Assembly: GCF_000963705.1 (NCBI RefSeq)
Contig: NZ_LAJY01000196.1
Span: 1-20,900, forward strand
Direction: 5' to 3'
Origin: Elstera litoralis
GTDB lineage: Bacteria; Pseudomonadota; Alphaproteobacteria; Elsterales; Elsteraceae
Length of the DNA: 20,900 bases
Positions within the stretch are counted from its first letter, which is position 1. The number at the start of each line of letters is the position of its first letter. Made by a program: the position numbers and the translations under genes. This document shows positions 14,864 through 20,900 of the stretch, one piece after another. Under the pieces are notes generated by a model, which worked only from the letters and a program-made list of their open reading frames with translations, was not told the DNA's origin and searched no databases.

Positions 14864-15463
14864 ATGCTTCAGCTCCGCTTCGCGTCAGCGTCGCCTTACG
14901 CGCGCAAGGTGATGGTGATCGTCCATGAAACCGGCTTGTCGGACGAGGTGGAGATCGTTCCAACCAATCCGCACCAGGAAGAATCGCTGCGCTCGCAAAA
15001 CCCGCTCTGCAAAGTGCCGACGCTGGTACTGGAAGACGGCGAGTCGCTGTTCGACAGCCCGGTGATCGTCGAATATCTGCTGGCGCTGGCGAGCAATACC
15101 GATCTGCTGCCGCTGGGTGGCCCGGCGCGCTGGTCGGTGTTGCGGTTGCAAGCCTTGGGCGACGGGATTTGTGATGCGGCCTTCGGTACGCGCATGGAAA
15201 GCATGCGGACCGACGCCGAACAGTCGCAGGCCTATCTTGCGCGCCAGGAAGCCGCGATGATGGCGGCGGCGGATTGGCTGGAAGGCCAGGCGCGGCAGTT
15301 GGAGCCGATTACGCTGGGTAGCCTCGCCGTCGCCTGCGGGCTGGGCTACATCGATTTTCGCCTGCCCCATATCGAATGGCGCACGGGCCGCCCCCGGTTG
15401 GCGGCTTGGTACGCGGCGATTGAAACCCGCCCCTCCCTGGTCGCGACAAAGCCGACCGCATAG
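14864..15463 (+). CDS. Glutathione S-transferase family protein
   Basis: A 199-residue GST. The N-terminal thioredoxin-like domain has the probable catalytic serine in FASASPYARKV (residues 7-15), the cis-proline region NPLCKVPTL (46-54) and the glutathione-binding DSPVIVEYL (64-72). The helical C-terminal domain includes LAVACGLGYIDFRLP. It resembles the YibF-like bacterial GST group. The ATG at 14864 follows GGAG. It lies 39 bases after gloB, the other glutathione-dependent enzyme here, and the two are probably cotranscribed. The substrate is unknown. Confidence 0.88.
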   Translation: MLQLRFASASPYARKVMVIVHETGLSDEVEIVPTNPHQEESLRSQNPLCKVPTLVLEDGESLFDSPVIVEYLLALASNTDLLPLGGPARWSVLRLQALGDGICDAAFGTRMESMRTDAEQSQAYLARQEAAMMAAADWLEGQARQLEPITLGSLAVACGLGYIDFRLPHIEWRTGRPRLAAWYAAIETRPSLVATKPTA

Positions 15464-15467
15464 GAGC

Positions 15468-15501
15468 CATATCACATATAACGAATGTTGTTTGTGGTAT
15501 G
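15468..15501 (+). promoter_or_regulatory. 34-base imperfect palindrome before the sulfonate-type ABC operon
   Basis: The outer arms CATATCACA (15468-15476) and TGTGGTATG (15493-15501) match at 8 of 9 positions. The inner AAC/GTT pair shares the same centre of symmetry. Of the 17 symmetric pairs, 12 are Watson-Crick and 3 are G-T. The element is AT-rich in a GC-rich region and is not followed by a T-run, which argues against a terminator for the GST gene. It lies about 60 bases before the next start. It is most likely a regulator-binding site or a leader hairpin; the regulator is unknown. Confidence 0.5.
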
Positions 15502-15561
15502 AACTTTACACGCAGGGGCGAGTGTGATTTTGTGAAATCCAGATTTTTCAGAGGATTTCCC

Positions 15562-16599
15562 ATGCGCTCTCTCGTCTCCCGCCTCAGCCGCCGCGCCGCC
15601 CTTCTCGGCGTTACCGCCAGCCTTGCCGTCGCGGCCCTGCCGGTTGCCGCCCAAGCGCCGGTGAAGCTGCAAGTCGGCTATATCCCCGTTCTCGGCGTCT
15701 CGCAGCTTTTCGTGATGGAAGGCGAAGGCTGGGCGAAGGCAGCGGGGCTCGATTTGCAAATCACCCGCTTCGATAGCGGCCCGGCGATGATCCAGGCGCT
15801 CGCGTCCGGCAAGCTCGATATTCTCTATGCGGGCGTCAGCCCCTTCATCGTCGCCAAAGCCAATGGCATCGGCGTGACGGTGCTGGCGGCGACGGCGACG
15901 GAAGAGATTGCGCTGGTCGGGCGTGGGACCTTTGCCGACCTCGTGGCGAAAACCGGCTCGGCAGCGGCGGCGGTTCCGGCTTTCTTCAAGGAAACCGGCA
16001 AGAAGGTGAAAATCTCCACCCAGCCCGCAGGCTCGGTGCCCGATACGGTCACGCGCTATTGGGCACAGGAAGTCGGCAAGCTCGATCCGAACCAGATCGA
16101 GATTCTGCCGATGGGCATCGAAAAAACCCAGCAAGCCTTGCTGGCGAAAGCCGTCGACGTGGCGGCGGTGCGCGAGCCGGTGATTACCATCATTCGCGAT
16201 ATCGACCCGGAAGTGAAAATCGTCGGCCTCGGCGGCGAGATTTTTCCAGGCCAACCCGGCTCGGTACTGGCGGTGCGGGATGATGCGCGCAAGGCCAATC
16301 CGGAAGCGATTGATAAGCTGGTCGCCCTGCACGTTCGCGCCACGAAACTGCTGGCGTCCGACCCGAAGAAGGCGGCCCCGGCGGTGCATAAGTTCATTGG
16401 CGCGGGGCTGACCGATCAGGGCACCATCGAACGCGCGCTGGCCTCGCCCTCGTCGAAATTCGAAGCCAATCCCGATGCGATTCGGGCGTCGGTCGAAAAA
16501 ATGCAGACTTTCCAGGCGAAAATCGGCACGTTGCCGCAGACCGTTCCGCTCGATACCTTATTCGACGTTGGCCCCTATAAGAAAGCCGCTGCCCAGTGA
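15562..16599 (+). CDS. ABC transporter substrate-binding protein, sulfonate/nitrate/taurine type
   Basis: A 345-residue periplasmic binding protein of the SsuA/TauA/NMT1 group. Residues 1-32 form an export signal with SRRAALLG before the hydrophobic stretch and AQA before the likely cut, so Tat export is possible. The mature protein opens with KLQVGYIPVLGVSQLFVMEG and contains ALASGKLDILYAGVSPFI, where the family binds its ligand. The ATG at 15562 has AGAGGA upstream. An in-frame ATG at 15499 lies beside the palindrome, and its extra 21 residues look unlike a signal peptide. The stop overlaps the permease GTG by 4 bases. The family does not fix the substrate; aliphatic sulfonates, taurine, nitrate and pyrimidine precursors are all possible. 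Confidence 0.88.
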   Translation: MRSLVSRLSRRAALLGVTASLAVAALPVAAQAPVKLQVGYIPVLGVSQLFVMEGEGWAKAAGLDLQITRFDSGPAMIQALASGKLDILYAGVSPFIVAKANGIGVTVLAATATEEIALVGRGTFADLVAKTGSAAAAVPAFFKETGKKVKISTQPAGSVPDTVTRYWAQEVGKLDPNQIEILPMGIEKTQQALLAKAVDVAAVREPVITIIRDIDPEVKIVGLGGEIFPGQPGSVLAVRDDARKANPEAIDKLVALHVRATKLLASDPKKAAPAVHKFIGAGLTDQGTIERALASPSSKFEANPDAIRASVEKMQTFQAKIGTLPQTVPLDTLFDVGPYKKAAAQ

Positions 16600-17387
16600 C
16601 CTCGATTGCGCCTGCGATTCCCCTCGTTAAAGATCGAACCCAGCTTCATCGCTTAATCCTCTCGCTCGTCGGGTTGGCGGTGTTTTTAGGGCTGTGGGAA
16701 TCGCTGGCGCAGAGCGGGTTGCTCTCCCGCACGCTGGCCCCGCCGCCGTCGATGATTCCGGCGGCGGCGATGCGCGAATGGGCGAGCGGTCATTGGTGGA
16801 AGGCCGTTCAGGGCAGCTTCGGCCATTATGCGGCGGGGCTGCTGCTCGGCTCGGGCCTCGGCATTGCGCTGGGGATTTCGGCGGGCCTGTCGCGCACCTT
16901 CGAAGCTTTGCAGCTTGGCATCGTCCGGGTGCTGCGCCCGATTCCGGGGATCGCCTGGATTCCTTTCGCCGTCATCTGGTTCGGCATCACCGAAGCGGCG
17001 GCGACCTTCATCATCGCCATCGGTGTGTTCTGGATCAATTATTTCGCGGCTTTTGCGGCGGTGCGCGGCGTCGATCCCGATTTGCTGGAAGTGGCGGAGG
17101 CCTTCGGGCACCGCTCGCGCCTGGCGAAGCTGTTCAAGATCGTGCTGCCCGCCGCCGCCCCAGGGATTTTCAACGGTATCCGCATCGCCCTCGGCCAAGG
17201 CTGGATGGCGGTGGTCGCCGCCGAACTCTTCGGCATTCCCGGCATCGGCGCGCGCATGATGGAAGCCTCTTCCCTGCTCGCAACCTCCGTCGTCGTGCTC
17301 TATATGCTGACGATTGCCGGGCTCTATAGCCTTACCGATATTCTGTTTGGCCGCCTGACGGCCCTGGTGCTGCAATGGCAACGCTAA
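16596..17387 (+). CDS. ABC transporter permease, sulfonate/nitrate/taurine type
   Basis: Inner-membrane permease of 263 residues, homologous to SsuC/TauC. It has about six hydrophobic segments, the family segment RPIPGIAWIPFAVIWFGIT, and the ATPase-contact (EAA) loop EVAEAFGHRSRLAKLFKIVL followed by PAAAPGIFNGIRIALG. The GTG start at 16596 overlaps the stop of the binding-protein gene in a GTGA, and the 3' end overlaps the ATPase gene by 13 bases. Such overlaps show translational coupling of all three subunits. Confidence 0.92.
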   Translation: MTSIAPAIPLVKDRTQLHRLILSLVGLAVFLGLWESLAQSGLLSRTLAPPPSMIPAAAMREWASGHWWKAVQGSFGHYAAGLLLGSGLGIALGISAGLSRTFEALQLGIVRVLRPIPGIAWIPFAVIWFGITEAAATFIIAIGVFWINYFAAFAAVRGVDPDLLEVAEAFGHRSRLAKLFKIVLPAAAPGIFNGIRIALGQGWMAVVAAELFGIPGIGARMMEASSLLATSVVVLYMLTIAGLYSLTDILFGRLTALVLQWQR

Positions 17388-18151
17388 ACCCGCCGATCAT
17401 CGAGATTTCCGGCCTGCAACTGGCCTATCCGCAAGCCGATGGCGGGCGGACGGTGGTGCTGGAAAACCTCGACCTCACCCTTAATCGCGGCGATTTCGTC
17501 GCCATCGTCGGCGCGTCGGGCGTGGGGAAATCCACCCTGCTACGCGTGTTGGCCGATCTCTCGAAACCCTCCGCCGGAACCGTCACCAGCCGCCTCGTGC
17601 CGCGCCCGAACAGCCGCCCCAGCGCGCTGGTGTTCCAAGAAGCCCGGTTGCTGCCGTGGCGGCGGATTTTGGGGAATGTGATGTTCGGCCTCGAAGGGCT
17701 CGGGCTCTCGAAAGCCGAGCAACGCCAGCGCGCGGAAGCCGCCCTGGCTCTCGTTGGTCTGTCGGAGTTTCACACCCGCTGGCCCTACCAGCTTTCCGGC
17801 GGCCAGCGCCAGCGCGTCGGCCTTGCGCGGGCACTCGCGGTCGAACCCGATCTGCTGCTGCTGGACGAGCCCTTCGGCGCGCTCGACGCCATCACCCGCG
17901 CCCAGTTGCAGGACGAAGTGTTGCGCATCTGGAAAGCCAGCGGCACCACCATTCTGATGGTGACGCACGATATCGACGAAGCCGTCTACCTCGCCGACCG
18001 GGTAATCCTGCTCGGGGGCAAACCCGCCCATATCACCGCCAGCCACGACATTCTCGACCCGCGTCCGCGCCAACGGGGAGCCGCGCTCGCTATCGAGCGC
18101 GTCCGGAGCGATTTGGGCCGGGCGATGAGTGTCGAAGGCGAAGGCATTTAA
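17375..18151 (+). CDS. ABC transporter ATP-binding protein, sulfonate/nitrate/taurine type
   Basis: Cytoplasmic ATPase of 258 residues, homologous to SsuB/TauB. It shows Walker A GASGVGKST (46-54), Q-loop Gln88 in VFQEARLLPW, signature LSGGQRQRVGLARAL (140-154), Walker B LLLLDEPFGALD (160-171) and the switch histidine His198 in MVTHDIDEAVYLADR. All key residues are present. It is the last gene of the transporter operon and is followed by the stem-loop cluster at 18163-18334. Confidence 0.93.
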   Translation: MATLNPPIIEISGLQLAYPQADGGRTVVLENLDLTLNRGDFVAIVGASGVGKSTLLRVLADLSKPSAGTVTSRLVPRPNSRPSALVFQEARLLPWRRILGNVMFGLEGLGLSKAEQRQRAEAALALVGLSEFHTRWPYQLSGGQRQRVGLARALAVEPDLLLLDEPFGALDAITRAQLQDEVLRIWKASGTTILMVTHDIDEAVYLADRVILLGGKPAHITASHDILDPRPRQRGAALAIERVRSDLGRAMSVEGEGI

Positions 18152-18162
18152 GCGATGCAAGG

Positions 18163-18334
18163 TTAGGGGCTGTCCGCCCCTAACAACCCCGACCCAAGGG
18201 GCTTGCCCCTTGGGGAACCGATATAGAAACGGTCATCGGTAAAACTTACCGATGACCGTTTTATTTTTCCCAGAACAATGGATTCTCAAGGGGCAAGCCC
18301 CTTGAGCGGGGGTGTCGGGGGGCAGCGCCCCCGA
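18163..18334. repeat. Cluster of five stem-loops forming an imperfect inverted repeat
   Basis: Five hairpins follow one another. A: TTAGGGGC/GCCCCTAA (18163-18183). B: CCCAAGGGGC/GCCCCTTGGG (18193-18214). C: a 16-base perfect stem (18227-18261). D: CTCAAGGGGC/GCCCCTTGAG (18285-18306). E: TCGGGGGC-type stem with one bulge (18315-18334). The reverse complement of D+E resembles A+B, so the whole is a large imperfect inverted repeat around C. It fills the space between the converging ABC and ohr operons. It may be a dispersed palindromic element that carries terminators; other genome copies cannot be seen from here. Confidence 0.7.
18227..18268 (+). terminator. Strong intrinsic terminator after the sulfonate-type ABC operon
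   Basis: A perfect 16-base stem (arms 18227-18242 and 18246-18261) closes a 3-base loop, with AAA at its base and TTATTTTT after it. It lies 75 bases after the ABC operon stop. On the minus strand the same stem follows ohr but with a weaker T-tract, so it may slow transcription from both sides. Confidence 0.85.
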
Positions 18335-18342
18335 CCTTTCCC

Positions 18343-18768
18343 TTAGACGATGCTCAGCTTCACATCGATATTGCCGCGCGTGGCGTTGGAGTAGGGGCAC
18401 ACTTGGTGGGCTTTTTCGACCAGTTCTTCGGCAACTTTCCGCTCCAGGTCCGGCAACTCGATGGCAAGGGCGACGGTGAGGCCGAAGCCGCCTTCGGAGC
18501 GCGGGCCGATGCCGACGGTGCTGGTGATGGCGGTGTCGGCGGGAACCTTCACGCCGGTCTGGCTGCCGACGAATTTCAGCGCGCCGATGAAGCAGGCGGC
18601 ATAGCCGGCAGCGAAAAGCTGTTCGGGGTTATTGCCCTCACCGCCCGCGCCGCCGAGTTCCTTCGGCGTGGTCAGCTTGACGTCCAGGCTGCCGTCGAGA
18701 GTGGCGGAGCGGCCATCGCGGCCCCCAGTAGCACGGGCGGAGGTTTTGTAGAGAACATTGACGGACAT
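18343..18768 (-). CDS. ohr: Organic hydroperoxide resistance protein Ohr
   Basis: Ohr, 141 residues, a cytoplasmic thiol peroxidase that reduces organic and fatty-acid hydroperoxides using lipoylated proteins. The signature GEGNNPEQLFAAGYAACF holds Glu50 and the peroxidatic Cys59, and AHQVCPYSNATRGNI holds the resolving Cys124. The N-terminus SVNVLYKTSARATGGRDG includes the expected conserved arginine. The ATG at 18768 is preceded on this strand by AAAGGA. It lies 48 bases downstream of the alpha/beta hydrolase gene in the same direction and probably shares its transcript. The regulator ohrR is on the other side of the hydrolase. Confidence 0.95.
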   Translation of the reverse strand: MSVNVLYKTSARATGGRDGRSATLDGSLDVKLTTPKELGGAGGEGNNPEQLFAAGYAACFIGALKFVGSQTGVKVPADTAITSTVGIGPRSEGGFGLTVALAIELPDLERKVAEELVEKAHQVCPYSNATRGNIDVKLSIV

Positions 18769-18816
18769 GATCGTTCCTTTCAGAGAGAGAGATGGTCTTG
18801 GGGGAGGGGTTAAGGG

Positions 18817-19827
18817 TTAGCGCAGGGCGGCTTTGAGGAAGCTTGCGGCTTGATCGAGCGCGGCGCGGGTGGCGGGGGTTGCGGACAGGGCGTTGAGCAT
18901 GACGAAGTCGTGAATGGTGGCATTGTAGCGTGTCACCGTTGTGACGACCCCGGCCTCGATCAGCTTGCGGGCATAGGCTTCGCCTTCGTCGCGCAGAACA
19001 TCGTTTTCGGCAGTGATAACCAGGGCTTGCGGCTGCTTGGCGAGCTGCGCCTTGCTGGCGTTCAGCGGCGAGATTTTCGGATCGGCCCGGTTCGCGCCTT
19101 GGGGCAGATAGGCGTTCCAGAACCACTCCATCGCCGGCTTTGTCAGCCACGGGCCATTGGCGAACTCCTTATAGGAGCCATTGTCCATGCTCGCGTCCGT
19201 CACCGGGTAGAACAGCAGTTGGGCTTTCAGCGCCGGGCCACCGCGTTCTTGCGCCAGTTGCGCCACCACCGCCGTCATATTACCGCCGACGCTATCGCCG
19301 CCAATGGCAATGCGCTTCGGATCGAGCCCAAGTTTCGCGCCATGTTCGGCAACATATTTGGTGACGGCGTAATCCTGTTCAATGGCGGTCGGGTAGCGCG
19401 CTTCGGGCGAGCGCTCGTAATCGACGAAGACCACGGCGATGCCAGCTTTCACGACCAATTCGCGGACCAGCCGATCATGGGTGAGCGTATCGCCCATCAC
19501 CCAGCCCGCGCCGTGGAAGTACACGAGGGCGGGCAGCGCGCCCTTGGCAGCGGTGGGGCGGAGGATGCGGATGCGGGTTTCGCCCGTGGGGCCGACCGGC
19601 AGCTTGCTGTCCTTGACGCTCACGCCTTTCGGCAGGTCGGCACCGCTTTGCACTGTGCGCAGCAGGTCGCGGGCCGCTTCGGGCGTCAGCGTGTAGATCG
19701 GCGCGCCCCCGGAGGCGGCGACGGCGTCGATGAATTTTTGCGTGCCGGGCTCCAGCACGGGGCTTGCGGCCAGGGCGGCGGCGGAAAGGGCGGTAGCGAC
19801 GGCAAGGCTGGCAACGAGGGTCTTCAT
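18817..19827 (-). CDS. Secreted alpha/beta hydrolase, hormone-sensitive-lipase type
   Basis: An esterase/lipase of 336 residues. Residues 1-21 form an export signal (MKTLVASLAVATALSAAALA), so it acts in the periplasm or outside. YFHGAGW (103-109) is the oxyanion HGxGW box, the nucleophile is Ser179 in GGDSVGGN, and Asp276 (AENDVLRDEG) and His306 (TIHDF) complete the triad. The ATG at 19827 follows AGGAG on this strand; an upstream ATG at 19890 would read through the promoter region. It is the first gene after the shared promoter with ohrR, followed by ohr. The context suggests a role under organic-peroxide stress, such as releasing oxidised acyl chains; that is inference. Confidence 0.88.
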   Translation of the reverse strand: MKTLVASLAVATALSAAALAASPVLEPGTQKFIDAVAASGGAPIYTLTPEAARDLLRTVQSGADLPKGVSVKDSKLPVGPTGETRIRILRPTAAKGALPALVYFHGAGWVMGDTLTHDRLVRELVVKAGIAVVFVDYERSPEARYPTAIEQDYAVTKYVAEHGAKLGLDPKRIAIGGDSVGGNMTAVVAQLAQERGGPALKAQLLFYPVTDASMDNGSYKEFANGPWLTKPAMEWFWNAYLPQGANRADPKISPLNASKAQLAKQPQALVITAENDVLRDEGEAYARKLIEAGVVTTVTRYNATIHDFVMLNALSATPATRAALDQAASFLKAALR

Positions 19828-19845
19828 GATTGGCTCCTGTTTAAC

Positions 19846-19872
19846 ATCGTGAGCGATTAGATCGTGTGCGAT
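19846..19872. promoter_or_regulatory. Operator-like tandem motif near the hydrolase-ohr start
   Basis: ATCGTGAGCGAT (19846-19857) and ATCGTGTGCGAT (19861-19872) are near-identical motifs, each with ATCG/CGAT symmetry, spaced 15 bases apart. They lie just downstream of the predicted -10 of the minus-strand promoter, where a repressor would block transcription. A similar array recurs next to ohrR (19905-19930). The likely binder is OhrR, encoded next door. Confidence 0.55.
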
Positions 19873-19873
19873 T

Positions 19874-19903
19874 GTTATGCACTCTTTCATCTACCCCTGT
19901 CAA
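19874..19903 (-). promoter_or_regulatory. Sigma70-like promoter for the hydrolase-ohr operon
   Basis: Read on the minus strand, a perfect TTGACA (plus-strand 19898-19903) is followed after 18 bases by CATAAC (plus-strand 19874-19879). Transcription would begin near 19867, about 40 bases before the hydrolase ATG at 19827. The operator-like motifs flank it on both sides. Confidence 0.6.
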
Positions 19904-19904
19904 G

Positions 19905-19930
19905 CGTGTACGATTAGGTCGTGCGATAAT
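19905..19930 (+). promoter_or_regulatory. Second operator-like motif and -10 element before ohrR
   Basis: CGTGTACGATTAGGTCGT (19905-19922) followed by GCGATAAT repeats the pattern found at 19848-19878, 57 bases away in the same orientation. GATAAT (19925-19930) matches five of six -10 positions and lies 25 bases before the ohrR ATG; no good -35 was found for it. A protein bound here could control ohrR and, from upstream of its -35, the hydrolase-ohr promoter. Confidence 0.5.
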
Positions 19931-19954
19931 TTTTTTGAGGCGAGGAGACACCCA

Positions 19955-20401
19955 ATGTCGAACGAATGGCTGCACCTGGATAATCAGCTTTGCTTTGCGG
20001 TCTATTCCACCGGTCACGCCTTCACGCGGGTCTATAAGCCGCTGCTGGACGCGCTGGGCCTCACTTACCCGCAATACCTCGTCATGATGATCCTGTGGGA
20101 GCAGGACGGGCAGACGGTGGGGGACGTGGGCGAGCGGCTGTTCCTCGAATCCTCCACGCTGACCCCGCTGCTAAAGCGCCTTGAGGCGGCGGGCTTCGTC
20201 GAACGCCGCCGGTCGCTGGAAGACCAGCGGCAAGTTCGGCTGTATTTGACCGAAGCGGGGCAGGCGTTGCAGACGAAGGCGCAAAGCGTGCCGCCGTGCA
20301 TCCTGTCGGCAACGGGGCTCGACCTGCCGGAGCTTGCCGCGCTGAAGGCGGAGATCATCCGGCTGCGGGCGTCGCTGGCAGCGGCGGTGGAGAGGGCTTA
20401 G
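19955..20401 (+). CDS. ohrR: MarR family peroxide-sensing repressor OhrR
   Basis: A 148-residue winged-helix repressor of the MarR family. Organic peroxides oxidise an N-terminal cysteine, and the protein then releases the ohr promoter. Cys13 in DNQLCFAVYSTG is the sensing cysteine, and Tyr27, Tyr38 and Tyr41 lie where OhrR proteins hold it. A second cysteine, Cys115, makes a two-cysteine type as in Xanthomonas plausible. The DNA-binding region reads SSTLTPLLKRLEAAGFVERR, with wing SLEDQRQVRLYLTEAG. The ATG at 19955 follows GAGGAG. It is divergent from the hydrolase-ohr operon, the usual arrangement for direct control. Confidence 0.94.
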   Translation: MSNEWLHLDNQLCFAVYSTGHAFTRVYKPLLDALGLTYPQYLVMMILWEQDGQTVGDVGERLFLESSTLTPLLKRLEAAGFVERRRSLEDQRQVRLYLTEAGQALQTKAQSVPPCILSATGLDLPELAALKAEIIRLRASLAAAVERA

Positions 20402-20460
20402 GCTCTAGCCGCCCGTGCCGAACATGGGCTAAACTTGTGTCGCCTGCCGAGGAGGAGCCG

Positions 20461-20715
20461 ATGTCTCGAACCGTAAGCCTTGAAGAGGCCGAACGCGATT
20501 TGTCGCGTCTCATCCAGCGGGCGGCGGGGGGCGAAGATGTTGTGATTGTTGCTGCCGATGGCCTGCGCACGCGGCTCGTAACCCTTCCTCCGCCCGCCAG
20601 AACGCCGCGTCGTCCGGCTCATGCGCTGAAGCTTACGGCGCTTGCCGATGATTTCGATTCGCCCTTGGCGGGTGACGGGCTCGCGATCTTTGAGAGGCCC
20701 CTAGAATCCGAATGA
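20461..20715 (+). CDS. Type II antitoxin, Phd/YefM-like
   Basis: An 84-residue antitoxin candidate. The N-terminal SLEEAERDLSRLIQRAAGGEDVVI resembles the Phd/YefM DNA-binding fold, and the C-terminal part ending LAIFERPLESE would wrap the toxin. Such antitoxins neutralise the partner and repress their own operon. The ATG at 20461 has a strong GAGGAGGAG site, and its stop overlaps the toxin start as ATGA. TAAACT at 20430-20435 is a possible -10 element. Confidence 0.85.
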   Translation: MSRTVSLEEAERDLSRLIQRAAGGEDVVIVAADGLRTRLVTLPPPARTPRRPAHALKLTALADDFDSPLAGDGLAIFERPLESE

Positions 20716-20900
20716 CTTATCTGCTGGATACGCAGGTCTTCCTCTGGTGGGACAGCGAATCGCCAAGGTTGGGCCTACGAGCGAGAGAGATTCTTTCAGA
20801 CCCGGCCGAGACCATTTATGTAAGCGCTGTAAGCGTTTGGGAAATTGCCATCAAAGCTTCGCTGGGGAAGCTCGCCTATAGCGGTTCTCCCACGGCAGCG
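20712..20900 (+). CDS. PIN domain ribonuclease toxin, VapC-like (3' end missing)
   Basis: The first 63 residues of a PIN-domain toxin; the window ends inside it. MTYLLDTQVFLWW holds the first catalytic acid, Asp6, and YVSAVSVWEIAIKASLGKL holds Glu44, the second. These motifs match the VapC group found with Phd/YefM-type antitoxins. VapC toxins are RNases that cleave tRNA or rRNA. About half the usual 125-135 residues, including the remaining acids, lie outside. The ATG overlaps the antitoxin stop by 4 bases. Confidence 0.85.
   Translation, partial: MTYLLDTQVFLWWDSESPRLGLRAREILSDPAETIYVSAVSVWEIAIKASLGKLAYSGSPTAA

Noticed and set aside
15499..15561. Longer start for the sulfonate-type binding protein at ATG 15499
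   Set aside because: It would place charged residues ahead of the signal peptide. The ATG at 15562 has a good ribosome site and begins a normal signal sequence.
15472..16389. Open frame of 305 codons on the minus strand opposite the substrate-binding protein
   Set aside because: Its composition is typical of an antisense shadow, with no recognisable domain. The plus-strand gene has a signal peptide, a ribosome site and operon overlaps.
18850..19860. Open frame of 336 codons on the plus strand opposite the alpha/beta hydrolase
   Set aside because: The minus-strand protein has a full catalytic triad and signal peptide. The plus-strand frame shows only glycine- and arginine-rich noise and crosses the predicted promoter.
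20406..20431. Weak inverted repeat (TAGCC ... GGCTA, CCCGTG/CATGGG) between ohrR and the antitoxin gene
   Set aside because: The stems are short and bulged and no T-run follows, so neither a terminator nor an autoregulatory operator can be supported.

Overview
The window is a GC-rich stretch of bacterial chromosome. It is most likely from an alphaproteobacterium of the Rhodospirillales type. The main evidence is the gene order chvI-chvG-hprK-rapZ-EIIA(man)-HPr-EI, a characteristic alphaproteobacterial regulatory PTS locus. The short HprK, the glutathione enzymes and the Ohr/OhrR pair fit the same group. No rRNA, tRNA, CRISPR array, insertion sequence or prophage was seen. No gene-free stretch exceeds 300 bases.

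Layout. (1) 1-4926: a dipeptide ABC operon, dppA (C-terminal part only), dppB, dppC, dppD and dppF, closed by a clear intrinsic terminator. (2) 4945-6355: an OsmC-family gene with its own terminator, an AT-rich orphan membrane-protein gene, and a reverse-strand FMN-binding (pyridoxamine-phosphate-oxidase-like) gene. (3) 6435-13147: the ChvI/ChvG two-component system, HPr kinase, RapZ, then EIIA, HPr and enzyme I. No sugar-specific EIIB or EIIC is present, so this PTS probably regulates rather than transports. The EIIA gene has a 184-base upstream gap with competing inverted repeats. (4) 13165-15463: an EamA/DMT exporter, hydroxyacylglutathione hydrolase (gloB) and a glutathione S-transferase. 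(5) 15562-18151: a sulfonate/nitrate/taurine-type ABC transporter (binding protein, permease, ATPase with overlapping ends), preceded by a 34-base imperfect palindrome and followed by a cluster of five stem-loops. (6) 18343-20401: an organic-hydroperoxide module, with ohr and a secreted alpha/beta hydrolase on the minus strand and the MarR-type regulator ohrR on the plus strand. Their shared intergenic region carries a duplicated operator-like motif and a good promoter. (7) 20461-20900: a type II toxin-antitoxin pair (Phd/YefM-like antitoxin, PIN/VapC toxin) cut by the window end.

Four otherwise well-conserved genes (dppC, dppF, ptsI, the EamA transporter) each carry one single-base frameshift, and correcting it restores a full-length protein in every case. 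Four such lesions in 12 kb of core genes suggest assembly or sequencing errors more than real decay, but the sequence alone cannot decide. I found no clearly unprecedented multi-gene system. The best leads are non-coding: the EIIA leader, the ohr/ohrR operator layout, the palindrome before the sulfonate-type transporter and the stem-loop cluster after it.
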